From the NCBI RefSeq assembly GCF_014133895.1, contig NC_050731.1, positions 868,001 through 932,000 of the forward strand: a stretch of DNA of 64,000 bases, in the 5' to 3' direction. A model generated the notes under the pieces. That model saw nothing but the letters and a program-made list of their open reading frames with translations, was not told the DNA's origin and did not search any database. This document shows positions 29,496 through 40,348 of the stretch, in pieces. Both the position numbers and the translations under genes were made by a program. Each line of letters begins with the position of its first letter. Within the stretch, counting starts at the first letter, position 1. The stretch comes from Torulaspora globosa. Its lineage: Eukaryota > Ascomycota > Saccharomycetes > Saccharomycetales > Saccharomycetaceae.

Positions 29496-31778
29496 ATGGT
29501 GGTGTTGGGTGATGCGATCGAGCGGAGCCTGGCGGCGAGGCTGCTGGGGGCCGGGGAGTTCAACAGCGGGGATGCAGTCCTGGATAGGGCGCTGAGGCTC
29601 CAGTTTAGGGTCCAGTACCATCTGTTTGGGGCTGGGATGACTGCTGTGGTCGGCCAGGTGCTGCTTGACGAGTGTGAGAAGGTTGGCGGATGCCTAGCGG
29701 CATCCGCCAGGGAGGCCCAGACGAGCAGACTGATAGATAAGGTTCTTCACAACACTAGAGGCGTCCTGTGCTTCCATTTGGGCGAGATGGAGGATGCTGT
29801 GACGCAGCTCGAGGCAGCCAGGGCGATTGGTATCGGATACGGGGAGTTTGGGCGATACTTGGAGTTGGAGAACTTGTACTACCGCGGGCTTTGCCAGGAC
29901 TCGCCGGCGCTGTACGGCAGCGAGCTGGCCGAGGTCGTGGAGGCTATTCCGGACGAGTCCCAGGGGTTGGCGCTGCATTATCTGTACGCAATCCTTGAGA
30001 AGCTCGCCAAGGAAGCGAACAAGACCGAAATGCTGAAGCAGCTTCCCCAGACAAGCTCTGTGGGTCTCATGGCGCGGCATTTCTCGAGGGAAATTCGCGA
30101 GAAGGAGCTGTTGAGTCTGGCGCAGGCGGTGCTGCAGAAGGCAAAGTTCCCTCAGGCTAAGGAGACAAATGATGTTGAACTCGAGAGATTCCACGCCTTC
30201 ATGTCGTACTATTTCAGGACACAGAAAAGCGTCTCTGCCGAATGGGGCGATTTCATCGTAGCATCGATGCAGAGGACGTTCCAGTCCGTGAAAGTGGCCA
30301 AGAGCGCAATGCTGTACTTTGCAAAGACCAACGGTAAGGCAACACACAGCAGGAGGGAATCGGTGCTGAACTTTATCAACTTTGCGAGGTACGCCGAGAA
30401 GCATTATGTGATCAGCGGTGGAACATACCAAGACGTCATGTCGTTGATCGATTGCTACAGTTTTGTGCTGCGGATGGCGAGGGACGAGTCGTGGAACATT
30501 GAGAGTGTCTTCAACGTGGAGGAAACTACCAATAAGCTACTGAAGCTTTTGCACTTCTTCTACCATGAATACAATTTCCCGCTGATGGAGAATGCCGAGT
30601 CGCTGAATTGGCTTGAAAACTCGTCGAAACTTTTCCTGCCCAGAACAGTCTCGAGAACTCTGTCAGAGGCCTGGGAGGTTCTCTATCAGGTGCGAGCCGA
30701 ATCCTTGAAACATATGGTGTCCAATGATCTGGCCTGCTACTTGTCGAACGCTATGTGTGCCGCCCCAAAGGGCAGTAATTTAGCCGATTTGCAATTCGAG
30801 TACTCCTATGTGCTTGCATCACAAAGAAAAATAGAGCCTGCCATCAAAGTTTTGAAATCCGTGCTTCTGGAAGCAAATCCAGAGCTCTATAAAGCCTGGC
30901 ATCTTCTGGCACTTTGTGAATCCATTCACGAGAACAAGGAAGTCTCCTTCAAGATTGTCTGTTCTGTTCTAGAAGCTATGAAAGAGAGCCTAGCTGAGAA
31001 TAAATTACGAATTCTCGATAGATGGCAATTCATTCAGTTAAAACTGACGCAGTTGAGCCTCATCGATGAGCTGTTTGGCACCTTAGATGCTTCGGAAATG
31101 CTCCCGGAGGTTTTCGAGCTTTACTCGGTCTTATTTCCAGCGGACACCGAAGAGTTTGATAGAATTGGTGATAAATGTAAGCAATCAAAGGAATATCTAC
31201 TGCAAGCCATTTGGATTTTTGCGGCTAACCTTTACATGAGGCTCGGTGATAAAGTAGAAGATGCCAAGAAAGCTATCAGCGAAGCAGAGCAGGTCACAGA
31301 TAAATTCAAGAATCTTAACTGTGACCTTGCGAGGGGCTATTTGAAATTGATCAATGGAGAGCCAAGAGCCGCTTTGAGTAATTTCGAAACTGTGTTATTT
31401 TACGATCCGCTGAACGTTAATGCTCTCATAGGTTTTGCTCAAATCATTTTTCCAGAAGAGCTGAATGAATCGGAGGCGGCACTACGAGAGTATTGGCATT
31501 TAGAAGAGTCCAACAAAGGAGCCCACAGTGCGGGAGGCACAACGCAGCAAGTGTTTGTCAGCGACCTGGATAAATCTGCTGCTTGTGCCAGGCTGAAATT
31601 TCTACTGGAGTATGCCATTACGAAGTCCATCGAAGCCTACCACTCACCAGAAGTATGGTGGTATCTCTCGAGCATTTATGAAAAATATGAAGACCAAAGC
31701 TACAAAGCTTCGCTACTGAACTGCATACGGTATAAAGAGTCGGATCCAATCCGAGCATTCCAAAGTTGTAACTTTTAG
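29496..31778 (+). CDS. YPP1: YPP1, cargo adaptor of the Stt4 PI4-kinase complex (TTC7 family)
   Basis: A 760-residue TPR/helical-repeat protein orthologous to Ypp1 (YGR198W, 817 aa). Conserved blocks include FRVQYHLFG, LENLYYRGLC, FQSVKVAKSAMLYF, AWHLLALCESIHENKEVSFKIVCSVLEAMKES, ILDRWQFIQLKLTQL and SPEVWWYLSSIYEKYEDQSYK; TPR motifs are clearest in the C-terminal third. With Efr3 it anchors the PI 4-kinase Stt4 at the plasma membrane. The frame runs 12 codons upstream to a GTG; the first ATG gives MVVLGDAIERSLAARLLG. The 5' third is visibly GC-richer than the 3' third. Confidence 0.94.
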   Translation: MVVLGDAIERSLAARLLGAGEFNSGDAVLDRALRLQFRVQYHLFGAGMTAVVGQVLLDECEKVGGCLAASAREAQTSRLIDKVLHNTRGVLCFHLGEMEDAVTQLEAARAIGIGYGEFGRYLELENLYYRGLCQDSPALYGSELAEVVEAIPDESQGLALHYLYAILEKLAKEANKTEMLKQLPQTSSVGLMARHFSREIREKELLSLAQAVLQKAKFPQAKETNDVELERFHAFMSYYFRTQKSVSAEWGDFIVASMQRTFQSVKVAKSAMLYFAKTNGKATHSRRESVLNFINFARYAEKHYVISGGTYQDVMSLIDCYSFVLRMARDESWNIESVFNVEETTNKLLKLLHFFYHEYNFPLMENAESLNWLENSSKLFLPRTVSRTLSEAWEVLYQVRAESLKHMVSNDLACYLSNAMCAAPKGSNLADLQFEYSYVLASQRKIEPAIKVLKSVLLEANPELYKAWHLLALCESIHENKEVSFKIVCSVLEAMKESLAENKLRILDRWQFIQLKLTQLSLIDELFGTLDASEMLPEVFELYSVLFPADTEEFDRIGDKCKQSKEYLLQAIWIFAANLYMRLGDKVEDAKKAISEAEQVTDKFKNLNCDLARGYLKLINGEPRAALSNFETVLFYDPLNVNALIGFAQIIFPEELNESEAALREYWHLEESNKGAHSAGGTTQQVFVSDLDKSAACARLKFLLEYAITKSIEAYHSPEVWWYLSSIYEKYEDQSYKASLLNCIRYKESDPIRAFQSCNF

Positions 31779-32164
31779 TCTAATGCATTATACTTGACCA
31801 GCAAAATACTATGAACGAATGAATCGGCACTGGCTTGCATGATGTGATGCGCCAGTCTCAAAAACAGTTATTTCGACACCAACGGCTCTTGGTCTAGTTT
31901 ACTTGTCGAAGGTGTCCTTCGCAGGCTGTAACCTGCCGTGGCAGCCAAGAAAGTTAATTCTGAGTGCTTATTAAAAATGGCAAGCTAATGAGAAGCCTTC
32001 AAGATACCTAGATTATGATCAATGGTAGCCTTTAGAAGGACTATATGAATCGTATTTAGTTATTCTTTAATTGATATAAGGTGTTGGCTCTTGTTAGTTA
32101 GCAGATCAATAATAACAATTAAGACCGTAAGTAAGGCAGCTCCAATAAATGCTCATGATAGCAA
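31779..32164. other. YPP1-PMT6 intergenic region
   Basis: 386 bp, tandem orientation. It must contain the PMT6 promoter. No gene, RNA or clear factor site seen. Confidence 0.5.
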
Positions 32165-34366
32165 ATGTCAGCATCACCTAAACCCAAAGGATCAAGCTTA
32201 CAAGACGTCTCGGAAAAGGGTACCGCTTCTCCAACGGGAGAAAGTTCAGATATCAGGACTACCATTCGGCACTGTCTTTCTGTCCTGGTCCCTCTAGCAT
32301 TGACTTCATTATCCTTCTATGTAAGACTGCACAACATCGAGAAGAACCAGTACGTTGTTTGGGATGAAGCTCACTTTGGCAAGTTTGGGTCCTATTACAT
32401 CAAGCATGAGTTTTATCACGATGTTCATCCACCATTGGGAAAGATGCTGATTGCTTTAACGGAATGGCTTGCTGGATTTGATGGCAATTTTGGGTTTGAT
32501 TCAAACACTGCCTACCCCGATAATGTCAATTATAAAAGAATTCGTCAGTACAATGCCATCTTCGGTGCTTTATGTACGCCTGTGGCATATTATTCCGCCA
32601 AGAATATGGGATTTGGAGCATTGACGGTATTTCTTATAACCTTGATGGTAACTTTGGAGCATTCCTTCATTGTGCTATCAAAGTTCATCCTTTTGGATTC
32701 AATGCTTCTGTTCTTCACCATGCTCGCATTTTACTGCATGGTTAAGCTCTACAACTTTCGAGACAAACCTTTTACTAGACCTTGGTCTTGGTGGATGCTC
32801 TTAACCGGAGTCTCTATCGGATGCGTCTGCTCAGTCAAATGGGTGGGACTATTTATAACATTGGTTATTGGACTATACACGGTCATGGAACTTTTCTCAT
32901 TTCACAGCAATGCTTCCATTAGCAAAAAGATGCTTTTCAAACACTGGATTATTAGGGTGATTAACTTAATCTTGATTCCATTTTTGATATATCTCTTCTG
33001 CTTCAGGGTTCATTTCGCCATTCTTTATAAATCTGGGACAGGCGATGCATCTACTAACACATTGTTTCAGATCAATCTGCAGAATAATAAGATTGAAAAT
33101 AGTCCACGCGATGTTGTGTATGGATCCGAGGTCACCATTAGATCTCATGGACTCAGCCCGAACTTGCTACATTCTCACGTACAGACATATCCCGAAGGCT
33201 CTAATCAAAAACAAGTGACAGGTTATGGCTTTGCTGATGGTAATAACGTCTGGCAGATCCGTTTTTCAAGAGGTTCGGGCCTTCAATCGGATTTTAACGA
33301 CACACTTGACGACATGCTTCGACCTGTGAAAGATGGCGATGAAATCAGGTTAGTGCATAAAAGTACAGGAACAAATCTTCATTCACATGAAGTTCCTTCC
33401 CATGTTTCTCGAGGTAACTTTGAGGTTTCTGGCTATGGTTCGGAAACTGTTGGCGATGACAAGGATGATTGGATTATTGAGTTTGTTGAACAATTGGATT
33501 CGTCCAATCCTGATTTTCCAAAAGAAGATCATACCAATCTACACCCGGTGTCCACTTTTTTCAGGCTGAGACATAAGGTGCTGGGTTGTTACTTGACCTC
33601 GACCGGCTTATCCTACCCTGCATGGGGCTTTAAGCAAGCTGAAATTGTATGCAAAGAGTCATGGAGCAGAAGAGACAAATCAACTTGGTGGAACGTAGAG
33701 GAACACTGGAATGAACATCTGGAAAGCTCCCCTGACTATGTTCCTCCAAAGTCCAAGTTTTGGACAGACTTTGTCCTAATTAATTTTGCCATGGCATCTT
33801 CCAATAATGCACTGATTCCAGATGAAGACAAATACGACAACCTGGCCACAAAAGCATGGGAATGGCCTACCTTGCATACTGGACTCCGCATGTGCAGCTG
33901 GTCGAGGGATGTTTATCGTTACTACCTGATCGGTTCGCCTTTTAATACATGGCTTTCGACAGCATCCTTATTTGCTTTTATCTTCCTCATGGTCAAGTTG
34001 GCCTTTCAATGGAGAAGACAAGCAATCGAAATCTCGGAACAACAGTTCTGGGATCTAATGATAAAGGGGGGTTTCCCTTTTGTCTCCTGGATAGCTCATT
34101 ATTTGCCTTTCGTAACGATGGGAAGAGTCACGTATGTTCATCATTACGTCCCAGCATTATACTTTGCTATTTTGGTCTTCGGTTTCACAATTGATTATGT
34201 TTCGCAAGGTTTGAGGACGCCGGTACGGTATGCTATCTATACCCTGCTCTTTGCTGGCTGTACTTACACCTACATCTACTTTTCTCCTCTATGTCAGGGC
34301 ATGCATGGACCTGGTGTTGTGTACTCGAAGCTACAGCTGCTGCCCACCTGGGATATTGTTATATAA
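32165..34366 (+). CDS. PMT6: PMT6, protein O-mannosyltransferase
   Basis: A 733-residue GT39 enzyme of the ER membrane that transfers mannose from dolichyl-phosphate mannose to Ser/Thr. The catalytic motif VVWDEAHFGKFGSYY has Asp67-Glu68, and HPPLGKMLIAL follows (88-98). After several N-terminal helices a luminal MIR region (about 305-500, including EVTIRSHGLSPNLLHSHVQTYPEGS) is followed by C-terminal helices with LPFVTMGRVTYVHHYVPALYF. It is the YGR199W orthologue (759 aa). The start is the first ATG. It converges with ELP2, 118 bp apart. Confidence 0.95.
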   Translation: MSASPKPKGSSLQDVSEKGTASPTGESSDIRTTIRHCLSVLVPLALTSLSFYVRLHNIEKNQYVVWDEAHFGKFGSYYIKHEFYHDVHPPLGKMLIALTEWLAGFDGNFGFDSNTAYPDNVNYKRIRQYNAIFGALCTPVAYYSAKNMGFGALTVFLITLMVTLEHSFIVLSKFILLDSMLLFFTMLAFYCMVKLYNFRDKPFTRPWSWWMLLTGVSIGCVCSVKWVGLFITLVIGLYTVMELFSFHSNASISKKMLFKHWIIRVINLILIPFLIYLFCFRVHFAILYKSGTGDASTNTLFQINLQNNKIENSPRDVVYGSEVTIRSHGLSPNLLHSHVQTYPEGSNQKQVTGYGFADGNNVWQIRFSRGSGLQSDFNDTLDDMLRPVKDGDEIRLVHKSTGTNLHSHEVPSHVSRGNFEVSGYGSETVGDDKDDWIIEFVEQLDSSNPDFPKEDHTNLHPVSTFFRLRHKVLGCYLTSTGLSYPAWGFKQAEIVCKESWSRRDKSTWWNVEEHWNEHLESSPDYVPPKSKFWTDFVLINFAMASSNNALIPDEDKYDNLATKAWEWPTLHTGLRMCSWSRDVYRYYLIGSPFNTWLSTASLFAFIFLMVKLAFQWRRQAIEISEQQFWDLMIKGGFPFVSWIAHYLPFVTMGRVTYVHHYVPALYFAILVFGFTIDYVSQGLRTPVRYAIYTLLFAGCTYTYIYFSPLCQGMHGPGVVYSKLQLLPTWDIVI

Positions 34367-34484
34367 TAAAACATGGAAAGGCGTTAATGAGCAACAAAAG
34401 CATTGCAGCTTCGTTGTATGCAAAACTATAGAAGTCGGTACCACGTAAAAGGTCTAGATTAAAATGATGCTAATAGCGGCCGGC

Positions 34485-36845
34485 TTAGAGCTTGATGGAG
34501 AAAATTCTGGTGGAGGAGTCCTCGCTTCCAACTCCTAGGAATTTTTTTCCATCCCGTTGTAGCGTTGACCACCTCAAGCGAGTCACTCTGTCAGCTGGAG
34601 CTATATCCTCCTCGAAGGTCGTCAAGAGTTCAAAACGCGAATCCAAGTAGGTGTAGATATGGATAGTGCCATTTCCTGCACCAATGGCAAGCAGTATTTT
34701 ACCATTAAAAAGCTCGTGGTAAACCGACAACGCTGTCACCGGCTCAGTAAATTTCACTGAAGATTCTGATACGAAATCATGCTCAGATTCGTCAAACCTC
34801 CAGGCTTTTACGCTCTTATCTCTTGAGCCTGTAAAAAAAGTCTGTCCGTACTCGATCGGAGCCCAATCACAATCCCATATAATTCTAGTATGAGCCTTTG
34901 CATTACTGTACTTCAAAGAAAACTTGTTCGTCGCAACATCTCGTTGCCACAGCGCCCACTTTCTGTCTCTCGAAGTGGATAGGAGTAGCTGACTGTCTCT
35001 CGAGAACTTGAGCCTCGTTATAGTTAATTCATGATAAGGAAGCTGAGGTTTGATCTCCTGCCACGTCTTACTGTCGAATATACGAACGACTGCATGTTGA
35101 GGAGAATTTGACCTACAGGCGGATGCAATCAGCGCACCATCGGAAGAGACGTCAACGCAAGTAATTTCATAACCGTGTCCATAAAGTTTTTCTATCTCTG
35201 GCCATAGAAGATGTCTCTGTAACTGGTCCTCAAGTGGAGGCGTTGCGAGGGCCGAGATTAAACTGTAAGATATATTCTTAGTCTCATTCGTCTCGCGCTC
35301 ATTAGGATCGTCCTCTTCTTGTTCAGCTTCATCGTTCTGATTCACGGCCTTGTTAGATAGACCTAACGCTGGTAATGCGGCAGACTCTGGTAACGCTTGG
35401 CTGGTCCCGAAGCTGCAACCAACAAATTTCCGTAAGATGTCTGACACACCTCTCGATAGATCAAAAGACCTCAGTATTTTCTCATCGCCTCCACTGACAA
35501 ATCTAGTGTCTGATATAGGCTCGACGCAAATCATATCGTACCCATGAATTTGAGGCCTGGAAAATTCATGCCATGTTGCGACTGGCCTATGTCTTCCAGA
35601 CGACTCATATAGCCAGGGTGCATATAACCTTGTGGTTTGATCTAACGATGAAGCTAGCAAAAATTCGCCGCTGGGTGCCCAAGCAATGTCGGTCACCTCT
35701 TTCGTGGCGCCGGTGACACCCAACATCGGAGCCCATTCCACACAATCGCTAGATGACCATATCCTCCAAGATCCAGTCTTGCCGTTTGTCAAAATATAGT
35801 CGCGATCAGCATCTTTGAACCATAGGCAGGACCAGAATCCACCAGAAGACCCCGTGGCAGTCGAAGCACCTTTTGAAGAGATCTCTCCCAATCTTGATGC
35901 GCAAATCCAAACACCAGATGACTCCTCTGGTTCCCAAATGATGAGGGATGTATCGGCCGTAGCAGCTAGCAACTGCAAACGCTTTTCGTGCCATTGTAAT
36001 GAAGAAATCCAATCATCGTGTCCCATAATCAGAGCTTCGAAGTTGATGACAATCCTAAAATCGGTCGATACCTCGAATTTGTACTTCTTGTTACTCAACA
36101 ACGTAGGCCTATGTTCGTCGTCCTTCTCTAAATCAAGGGCTTCTTTGGCCCTAATCCTCCATAACCTGATGTAACGGTCCTGAGACCCGGAGGCCAACAA
36201 GAAGTCGTAAGGAGACTCACTCTGCTGGCGGAATGCGAGAGATTTGACCCAGTCTTCGTGTCCTTCCAGTTCCGCCCTTAATTGGCAGTCCTTGATCTGC
36301 GTGTCTGCCGCAAGGAACGAATAGATAAAGACGTTAACGCTCGTACCACCGACAGCCAACAAGAACTTGTCATCTTCAATATGCTTCATTGAGAGTGCCA
36401 GTGGCAAGAAGCCCTTGCGAACCGCAAACTCGTGTCCCAACGTAAATTGGTTTCTCTGGTTATCGTACAGCCACATTGAAATTAGACCATTAGCGGTACC
36501 GATAACCATCAATCCCTCAACAACTGCCAAAGTAACAATCGTGTGGTCAAAATGTTCAATTGTCTGAATGCATTGCAATGTCGAGAAATCCCAAACCTTG
36601 ACACGATGATCCTCGGACGTGGAGATCATATAATTGATAGTAGGAACAAATTTAACACAAGTAACATCAGCTTCGTGACCCTTTAAAACTTTGTAAATAC
36701 CCTCAGAAATATCATCCGTTGGTTTCCATAATGCGATAGTTTTTCCTGCACCAAAAGCAACTACCTTTTCGCCGCTGTGGTAGTCGCTTACCTGGTTCTG
36801 TCTGTTAGCTCCGATGAATATTGCTTCGGAATTGACAACGACCAT
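34485..36845 (-). CDS. ELP2: ELP2, Elongator complex subunit
   Basis: A 786-residue WD40 protein forming two propellers, orthologous to Elp2 (YGR200C, 788 aa). Typical repeats include GHEADVTCVKFVPTINYMISTSEDHRVKVWDF, GHEDWVKSLAF, GHDDWISSLQWH, EVTDIAWAPSGEFLLASSLDQTTRLY and GHGYEITCVDVSSDGALIASACRS. It scaffolds Elongator, which modifies wobble uridines of tRNA. The frame continues 17 codons to a TTG; the ATG used gives MVVVNSEAIFIGANRQ. A PAC-like and an RRPE motif lie 75 and 105 bp upstream. Confidence 0.95.
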   Translation of the reverse strand: MVVVNSEAIFIGANRQNQVSDYHSGEKVVAFGAGKTIALWKPTDDISEGIYKVLKGHEADVTCVKFVPTINYMISTSEDHRVKVWDFSTLQCIQTIEHFDHTIVTLAVVEGLMVIGTANGLISMWLYDNQRNQFTLGHEFAVRKGFLPLALSMKHIEDDKFLLAVGGTSVNVFIYSFLAADTQIKDCQLRAELEGHEDWVKSLAFRQQSESPYDFLLASGSQDRYIRLWRIRAKEALDLEKDDEHRPTLLSNKKYKFEVSTDFRIVINFEALIMGHDDWISSLQWHEKRLQLLAATADTSLIIWEPEESSGVWICASRLGEISSKGASTATGSSGGFWSCLWFKDADRDYILTNGKTGSWRIWSSSDCVEWAPMLGVTGATKEVTDIAWAPSGEFLLASSLDQTTRLYAPWLYESSGRHRPVATWHEFSRPQIHGYDMICVEPISDTRFVSGGDEKILRSFDLSRGVSDILRKFVGCSFGTSQALPESAALPALGLSNKAVNQNDEAEQEEDDPNERETNETKNISYSLISALATPPLEDQLQRHLLWPEIEKLYGHGYEITCVDVSSDGALIASACRSNSPQHAVVRIFDSKTWQEIKPQLPYHELTITRLKFSRDSQLLLSTSRDRKWALWQRDVATNKFSLKYSNAKAHTRIIWDCDWAPIEYGQTFFTGSRDKSVKAWRFDESEHDFVSESSVKFTEPVTALSVYHELFNGKILLAIGAGNGTIHIYTYLDSRFELLTTFEEDIAPADRVTRLRWSTLQRDGKKFLGVGSEDSSTRIFSIKL

Positions 36846-36919
36846 TTCAGCGGAATAATTGACGTCTTGGAGCCCCTTCCAGTGGTTAAAATACAACAGC
36901 TTATAATGTCATCGGGCAT

Positions 36920-36961
36920 GAGATGAGCTGTGACTAATTAGGTTAAATCTGAAAAATTTTC
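36920..36961 (+). promoter_or_regulatory. PAC-like and RRPE pair upstream of ELP2
   Basis: GAGATGAGCT (36920-36929, one base from PAC) and TGAAAAATTTTC (36950-36961, exact RRPE) lie 75 and 105 bp upstream of ELP2. This is the usual order and spacing of the ribosome-biogenesis promoter module. Confidence 0.6.
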
Positions 36962-37140
36962 TAAAAACGTCAGTGTAGACGGTATTGAGCTCTTCAAGTC
37001 TTGAAAGATCAGAATAATGGAGACTTTAATGGTTGTGATGGTCCATTCAATGGACTTTGACACTTGTGTAGCATTTTATAAACCTTTAATTCGAATAAAT
37101 AGTGTGGAAACATGGTCATGAATTGTGTAGAGACGGTCGC

Positions 37141-38898
37141 TCATGCGTCAGTGACACATCCTTGAGAGGCGTTGGCGACCAGCTTGGTGTACTTGGAAAG
37201 GGTACCTCTGGTGTAACGTGGAGGAGGAGCAGTCCACTGTGCCCTACGGTCCGAAAGTTCTTGGTCGGAAACCAGTAGGTCGATCTTGTTGTTATCGGCA
37301 TCAATGACGATTTCGTCTCCGTCTTTGACTAGACCGATCGGTCCACCCTCGGCAGCCTCTGGGACGATGTGGCCAATGAGGAAACCGTGGGAACCACCGG
37401 AAAATCTGCCATCTGTCAAGAGAGCGACGTCCTTACCTAGACCGTAGCCCATGAGAGCGGACGAAGGCTTCAACATTTCTGGCATACCTGGACCACCCCT
37501 TGGACCTTCATATCTGATAATGACGACAGTCTTTTCACCTTTTTTGATCTCGCCTTTCTCCAACGCATGGATAAAAGCGTTCTCTTCTTCAAAGACACGA
37601 GCCTTACCCTTGAAGAAAGTTCCTTCTTTGCCGGTAATCTTACCAACAGCACCGCCTGGTGCTAGAGACCCGTACAGGATTTGCAAGTGGCCGCTGGATT
37701 TGATAGGCTGGGAAACCGGTTTGATAATGTCTTGACCTTCGGGAAGCGGAGCTGCCTTGGCTGCACGCTCGGCTAGAGTGTCACCGGTGATGGTGATGGT
37801 GTTACCGTTTAGGAAGCCATTGTCGAACAGATACTTGATCACGGATTGAGTACCACCGACCCGGATCAGGTCTGCCATGACATATTTACCAGATGGCTTG
37901 AAATCACCAATTAGCGGAGTCTTATCACTGATTCGCTGGAAGTCGTCAGGCGTAATCTTGACACCGGCGGAATGGGCAATGGCGACCAAGTGCAACACCG
38001 CGTTGGTGGAACCACCGGTAGCAATAACGTAGGTGATGGCGTTTTCGAATGCTTCCTTGGTAAAGACATCGCGTGGAAGGATTCCTAGTTCCATGGTCTT
38101 TTTAATGCTTTCACCAATGTTGTCACACTCAGCCAACTTCTGGTCTGAGACGGCTGGGAACGCGGAGGAGTTTGGCAGCGTGATACCCAACACTTCAGCT
38201 ACTGAAGCCATAGTATTGGCGGTGTACATACCACCGCAGGAACCTGGGCCTGGACAGGCGTGTTCCACAACATCTTCTCTTTCTTGCTCAGTAAATTGTT
38301 TAGAGATGTATTGGCCATAGGATTGGAAAGCTGAGACGAGGTCGATATTCTCTGGAATCTTGGAGGATCCGCAGGTTGGATGACCAGGTAAGATGGTACC
38401 ACCGTAGACCATAATGGAAGGTCTGTTGTGACGACCCATAGCCATCATGACACCGGGCATGTTCTTATCACACGATGGGATAGCAATGTTGGCATCGTAA
38501 TGCTGTGCCATCATGATGGTCTCAAAAGAGTCGGCAATAATCTCTCTACTTTGCAGAGAATATCTCATACCCTTAGTGCCCATAGAAATACCATCGGACA
38601 CACCGATACTGTTGAATTGCATGGCTTTCAAGCCAGCCTTTTCGACAGACAGCGAACATCTGTTATTGAGATCTAAAAGATGCATATTACATGGGTTACC
38701 AGACCACCAACAAGATCCCACTCCGACCTGTGCCTTACTGAAATCATCCTTCTTGAAACCGGTTGCATAAAGCATGGCTTGTGAAGCACCCTGATCCATT
38801 GGCTCAGTGATGATGTTGGAGTATCTATTCAATTTCTTGGCAACATTTCTCGTGGTAGAGAATTGCCTGTTACCTGCTACTCTGGCCAGGAGTCCCAT
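37141..38898 (-). CDS. ILV3: ILV3, dihydroxyacid dehydratase
   Basis: A 585-residue mitochondrial iron-sulfur enzyme, the third step of valine and isoleucine synthesis. The presequence is about 1-20 ([19 protein letters not shown]). Cluster cysteines lie in [25 protein letters not shown] and [16 protein letters not shown], and the C-terminal barrel has [17 protein letters not shown]. It is the YJR016C orthologue and its length equals it. The frame extends nine codons to a TTG; I use the ATG. A TTGAGTCAA Gcn4 element lies about 182 bp upstream. Confidence 0.97.
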   Translation of the reverse strand: MGLLARVAGNRQFSTTRNVAKKLNRYSNIITEPMDQGASQAMLYATGFKKDDFSKAQVGVGSCWWSGNPCNMHLLDLNNRCSLSVEKAGLKAMQFNSIGVSDGISMGTKGMRYSLQSREIIADSFETIMMAQHYDANIAIPSCDKNMPGVMMAMGRHNRPSIMVYGGTILPGHPTCGSSKIPENIDLVSAFQSYGQYISKQFTEQEREDVVEHACPGPGSCGGMYTANTMASVAEVLGITLPNSSAFPAVSDQKLAECDNIGESIKKTMELGILPRDVFTKEAFENAITYVIATGGSTNAVLHLVAIAHSAGVKITPDDFQRISDKTPLIGDFKPSGKYVMADLIRVGGTQSVIKYLFDNGFLNGNTITITGDTLAERAAKAAPLPEGQDIIKPVSQPIKSSGHLQILYGSLAPGGAVGKITGKEGTFFKGKARVFEEENAFIHALEKGEIKKGEKTVVIIRYEGPRGGPGMPEMLKPSSALMGYGLGKDVALLTDGRFSGGSHGFLIGHIVPEAAEGGPIGLVKDGDEIVIDADNNKIDLLVSDQELSDRRAQWTAPPPRYTRGTLSKYTKLVANASQGCVTDA

Positions 38899-39014
38899 AG
38901 TTGTCAATTTCAGGTAATCAACCAACAGCTGCTACTTGCGTGAGCAAAATCCTGATCGCAAGCCTTGCAAAGATGGGTTATTATATCCTATTATACTTCG
39001 AGATGACTGATTTT

Positions 39015-39026
39015 TGAAAAATTTTT
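39015..39026 (+). promoter_or_regulatory. RRPE-like motif upstream of ILV3
   Basis: TGAAAAATTTTT fits the RRPE consensus, about 117 bp upstream of ILV3. It could also be just an A/T tract. Confidence 0.35.
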
Positions 39027-39079
39027 CTAGTCTTGCTGCAATGCGTAACGAACAGGTACAGGCTCTTTGAACGGCCAAT

Positions 39080-39086
39080 TGAGTCA
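39080..39086. promoter_or_regulatory. Gcn4 site upstream of ILV3
   Basis: TTGAGTCAA, a symmetrical Gcn4 element (core TGAGTCA), 182 bp upstream of ILV3, fits general amino-acid control of this gene. Confidence 0.75.
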
Positions 39087-39175
39087 AAAAGTCGGATCTA
39101 CAGAAACGGTCGTTCCTGCAGCACGGGGGCTATCTTTGGTCGCAGATTTCCATGAATTCATGCTTCATCTTCTTT

Positions 39176-40348
39176 CTATTCATTTTGCACATTTTGGCTT
39201 CTATTGTCGTCCGAGGAGCTGGCGGTTTGCGAGTCGATGCTAGCGCCCTCGTCGTCTTCCTCGTTCTGTGACGTCTGGCAGTGGGGATCCTGCTCTGAGG
39301 GTTCGCCGGTAAACTTGCTGGCAAACTCGCTGACAGGGGACTTCTCGCGAATAAGTCTTCTATCATGCTGAAGGCGTTTCTTTAGATCTTGGCCTAAACC
39401 TTGGCCGACCAATTTGGAATATAACTTTTTTCCCAGTGTCTTTCTAAGCAGAATTTCTCTGACTTCGAAATAGAGGTCCTTCGAAACGTTGTTCAGGTTA
39501 TGCTGGTTTTTCTTGAAATACGACCTGAAGTCATCGACGTGTTTCTTGAAATCCAGCTCATTCTTCTTCAGCCAAGAGACGTTTAGTTCCTGTCTTGTAG
39601 CACCGCGAGCGAAATTCCTCATCAGATACTTATCATAGTTTCTTATAATTCTGGTGATGATATCACTTGTGGAAATTCCGCTCGTTCTCTGGGTCGCTAG
39701 AAACCTCCCCATCTCCTTGATCGGTTTGTATATATCGTCACTATCCGCACCGACATAGGGTAAATCGTCGTGAGCCACATAGTCGATGTTATGTTCAGCC
39801 AGAAACTCGGCTGTTACACACCAGGGTGCATTCGGGACAACTTCATCTACCCATTTGCAATGTCTCAGCGTTTCGCATCTCTGCTCGTCGGTCAGCACCG
39901 TCAATCCCTTTAACTTGTGTGTGATCTCGTCATTGGGCACCCCGCAAATCAACACCACATTGGGTAGAGCCTTTTTACATTGCTCCAGCTGTTTCATATG
40001 ACCGAGATGGAAGAGATCAAAAACCCCATCGGCGTAAACTCTGATGGGCCTGTCCTCTGGCGGAAGGTTAAACCTATATCCCTTAGGTCTATATTTGCGC
40101 AGTTCAGCGGGCAACTCAGCCTCATACTTGCGCTCCAGCTCTTCAAACCTTTTCTGTTCCGCATTGGGCTCACTGCGACGCAGCCGCTTGGCTGCTTTCA
40201 TCTCGCCATCGCCGCCTTGTTGTTTGGCACTATCGTCCGTGGCGGATTCGTCGTCACGTTTCCTCTTCTTGTTCAAATTGAACAAGTTTGATAACGAGGA
40301 ATTGGAGAGTCTGCTCTTGATAGAGCTATGCTTTTTTGACTTGCCCAT
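39176..40348 (-). CDS. PCT1: PCT1, choline-phosphate cytidylyltransferase
   Basis: A 390-residue enzyme of the CDP-choline route to phosphatidylcholine (CTP + phosphocholine to CDP-choline). The cytidylyltransferase core covers about 100-250, with [19 protein letters not shown] (HLGH at 114-117) and the CTP motif [15 protein letters not shown] basic stretch KKRKRDD near residue 30 looks like a nuclear signal. The segment after the core ([28 protein letters not shown]) is the amphipathic membrane-sensing region. The tail is acidic. It is the YGR202C orthologue. Confidence 0.95.
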   Translation of the reverse strand: MGKSKKHSSIKSRLSNSSLSNLFNLNKKRKRDDESATDDSAKQQGGDGEMKAAKRLRRSEPNAEQKRFEELERKYEAELPAELRKYRPKGYRFNLPPEDRPIRVYADGVFDLFHLGHMKQLEQCKKALPNVVLICGVPNDEITHKLKGLTVLTDEQRCETLRHCKWVDEVVPNAPWCVTAEFLAEHNIDYVAHDDLPYVGADSDDIYKPIKEMGRFLATQRTSGISTSDIITRIIRNYDKYLMRNFARGATRQELNVSWLKKNELDFKKHVDDFRSYFKKNQHNLNNVSKDLYFEVREILLRKTLGKKLYSKLVGQGLGQDLKKRLQHDRRLIREKSPVSEFASKFTGEPSEQDPHCQTSQNEEDDEGASIDSQTASSSDDNRSQNVQNE

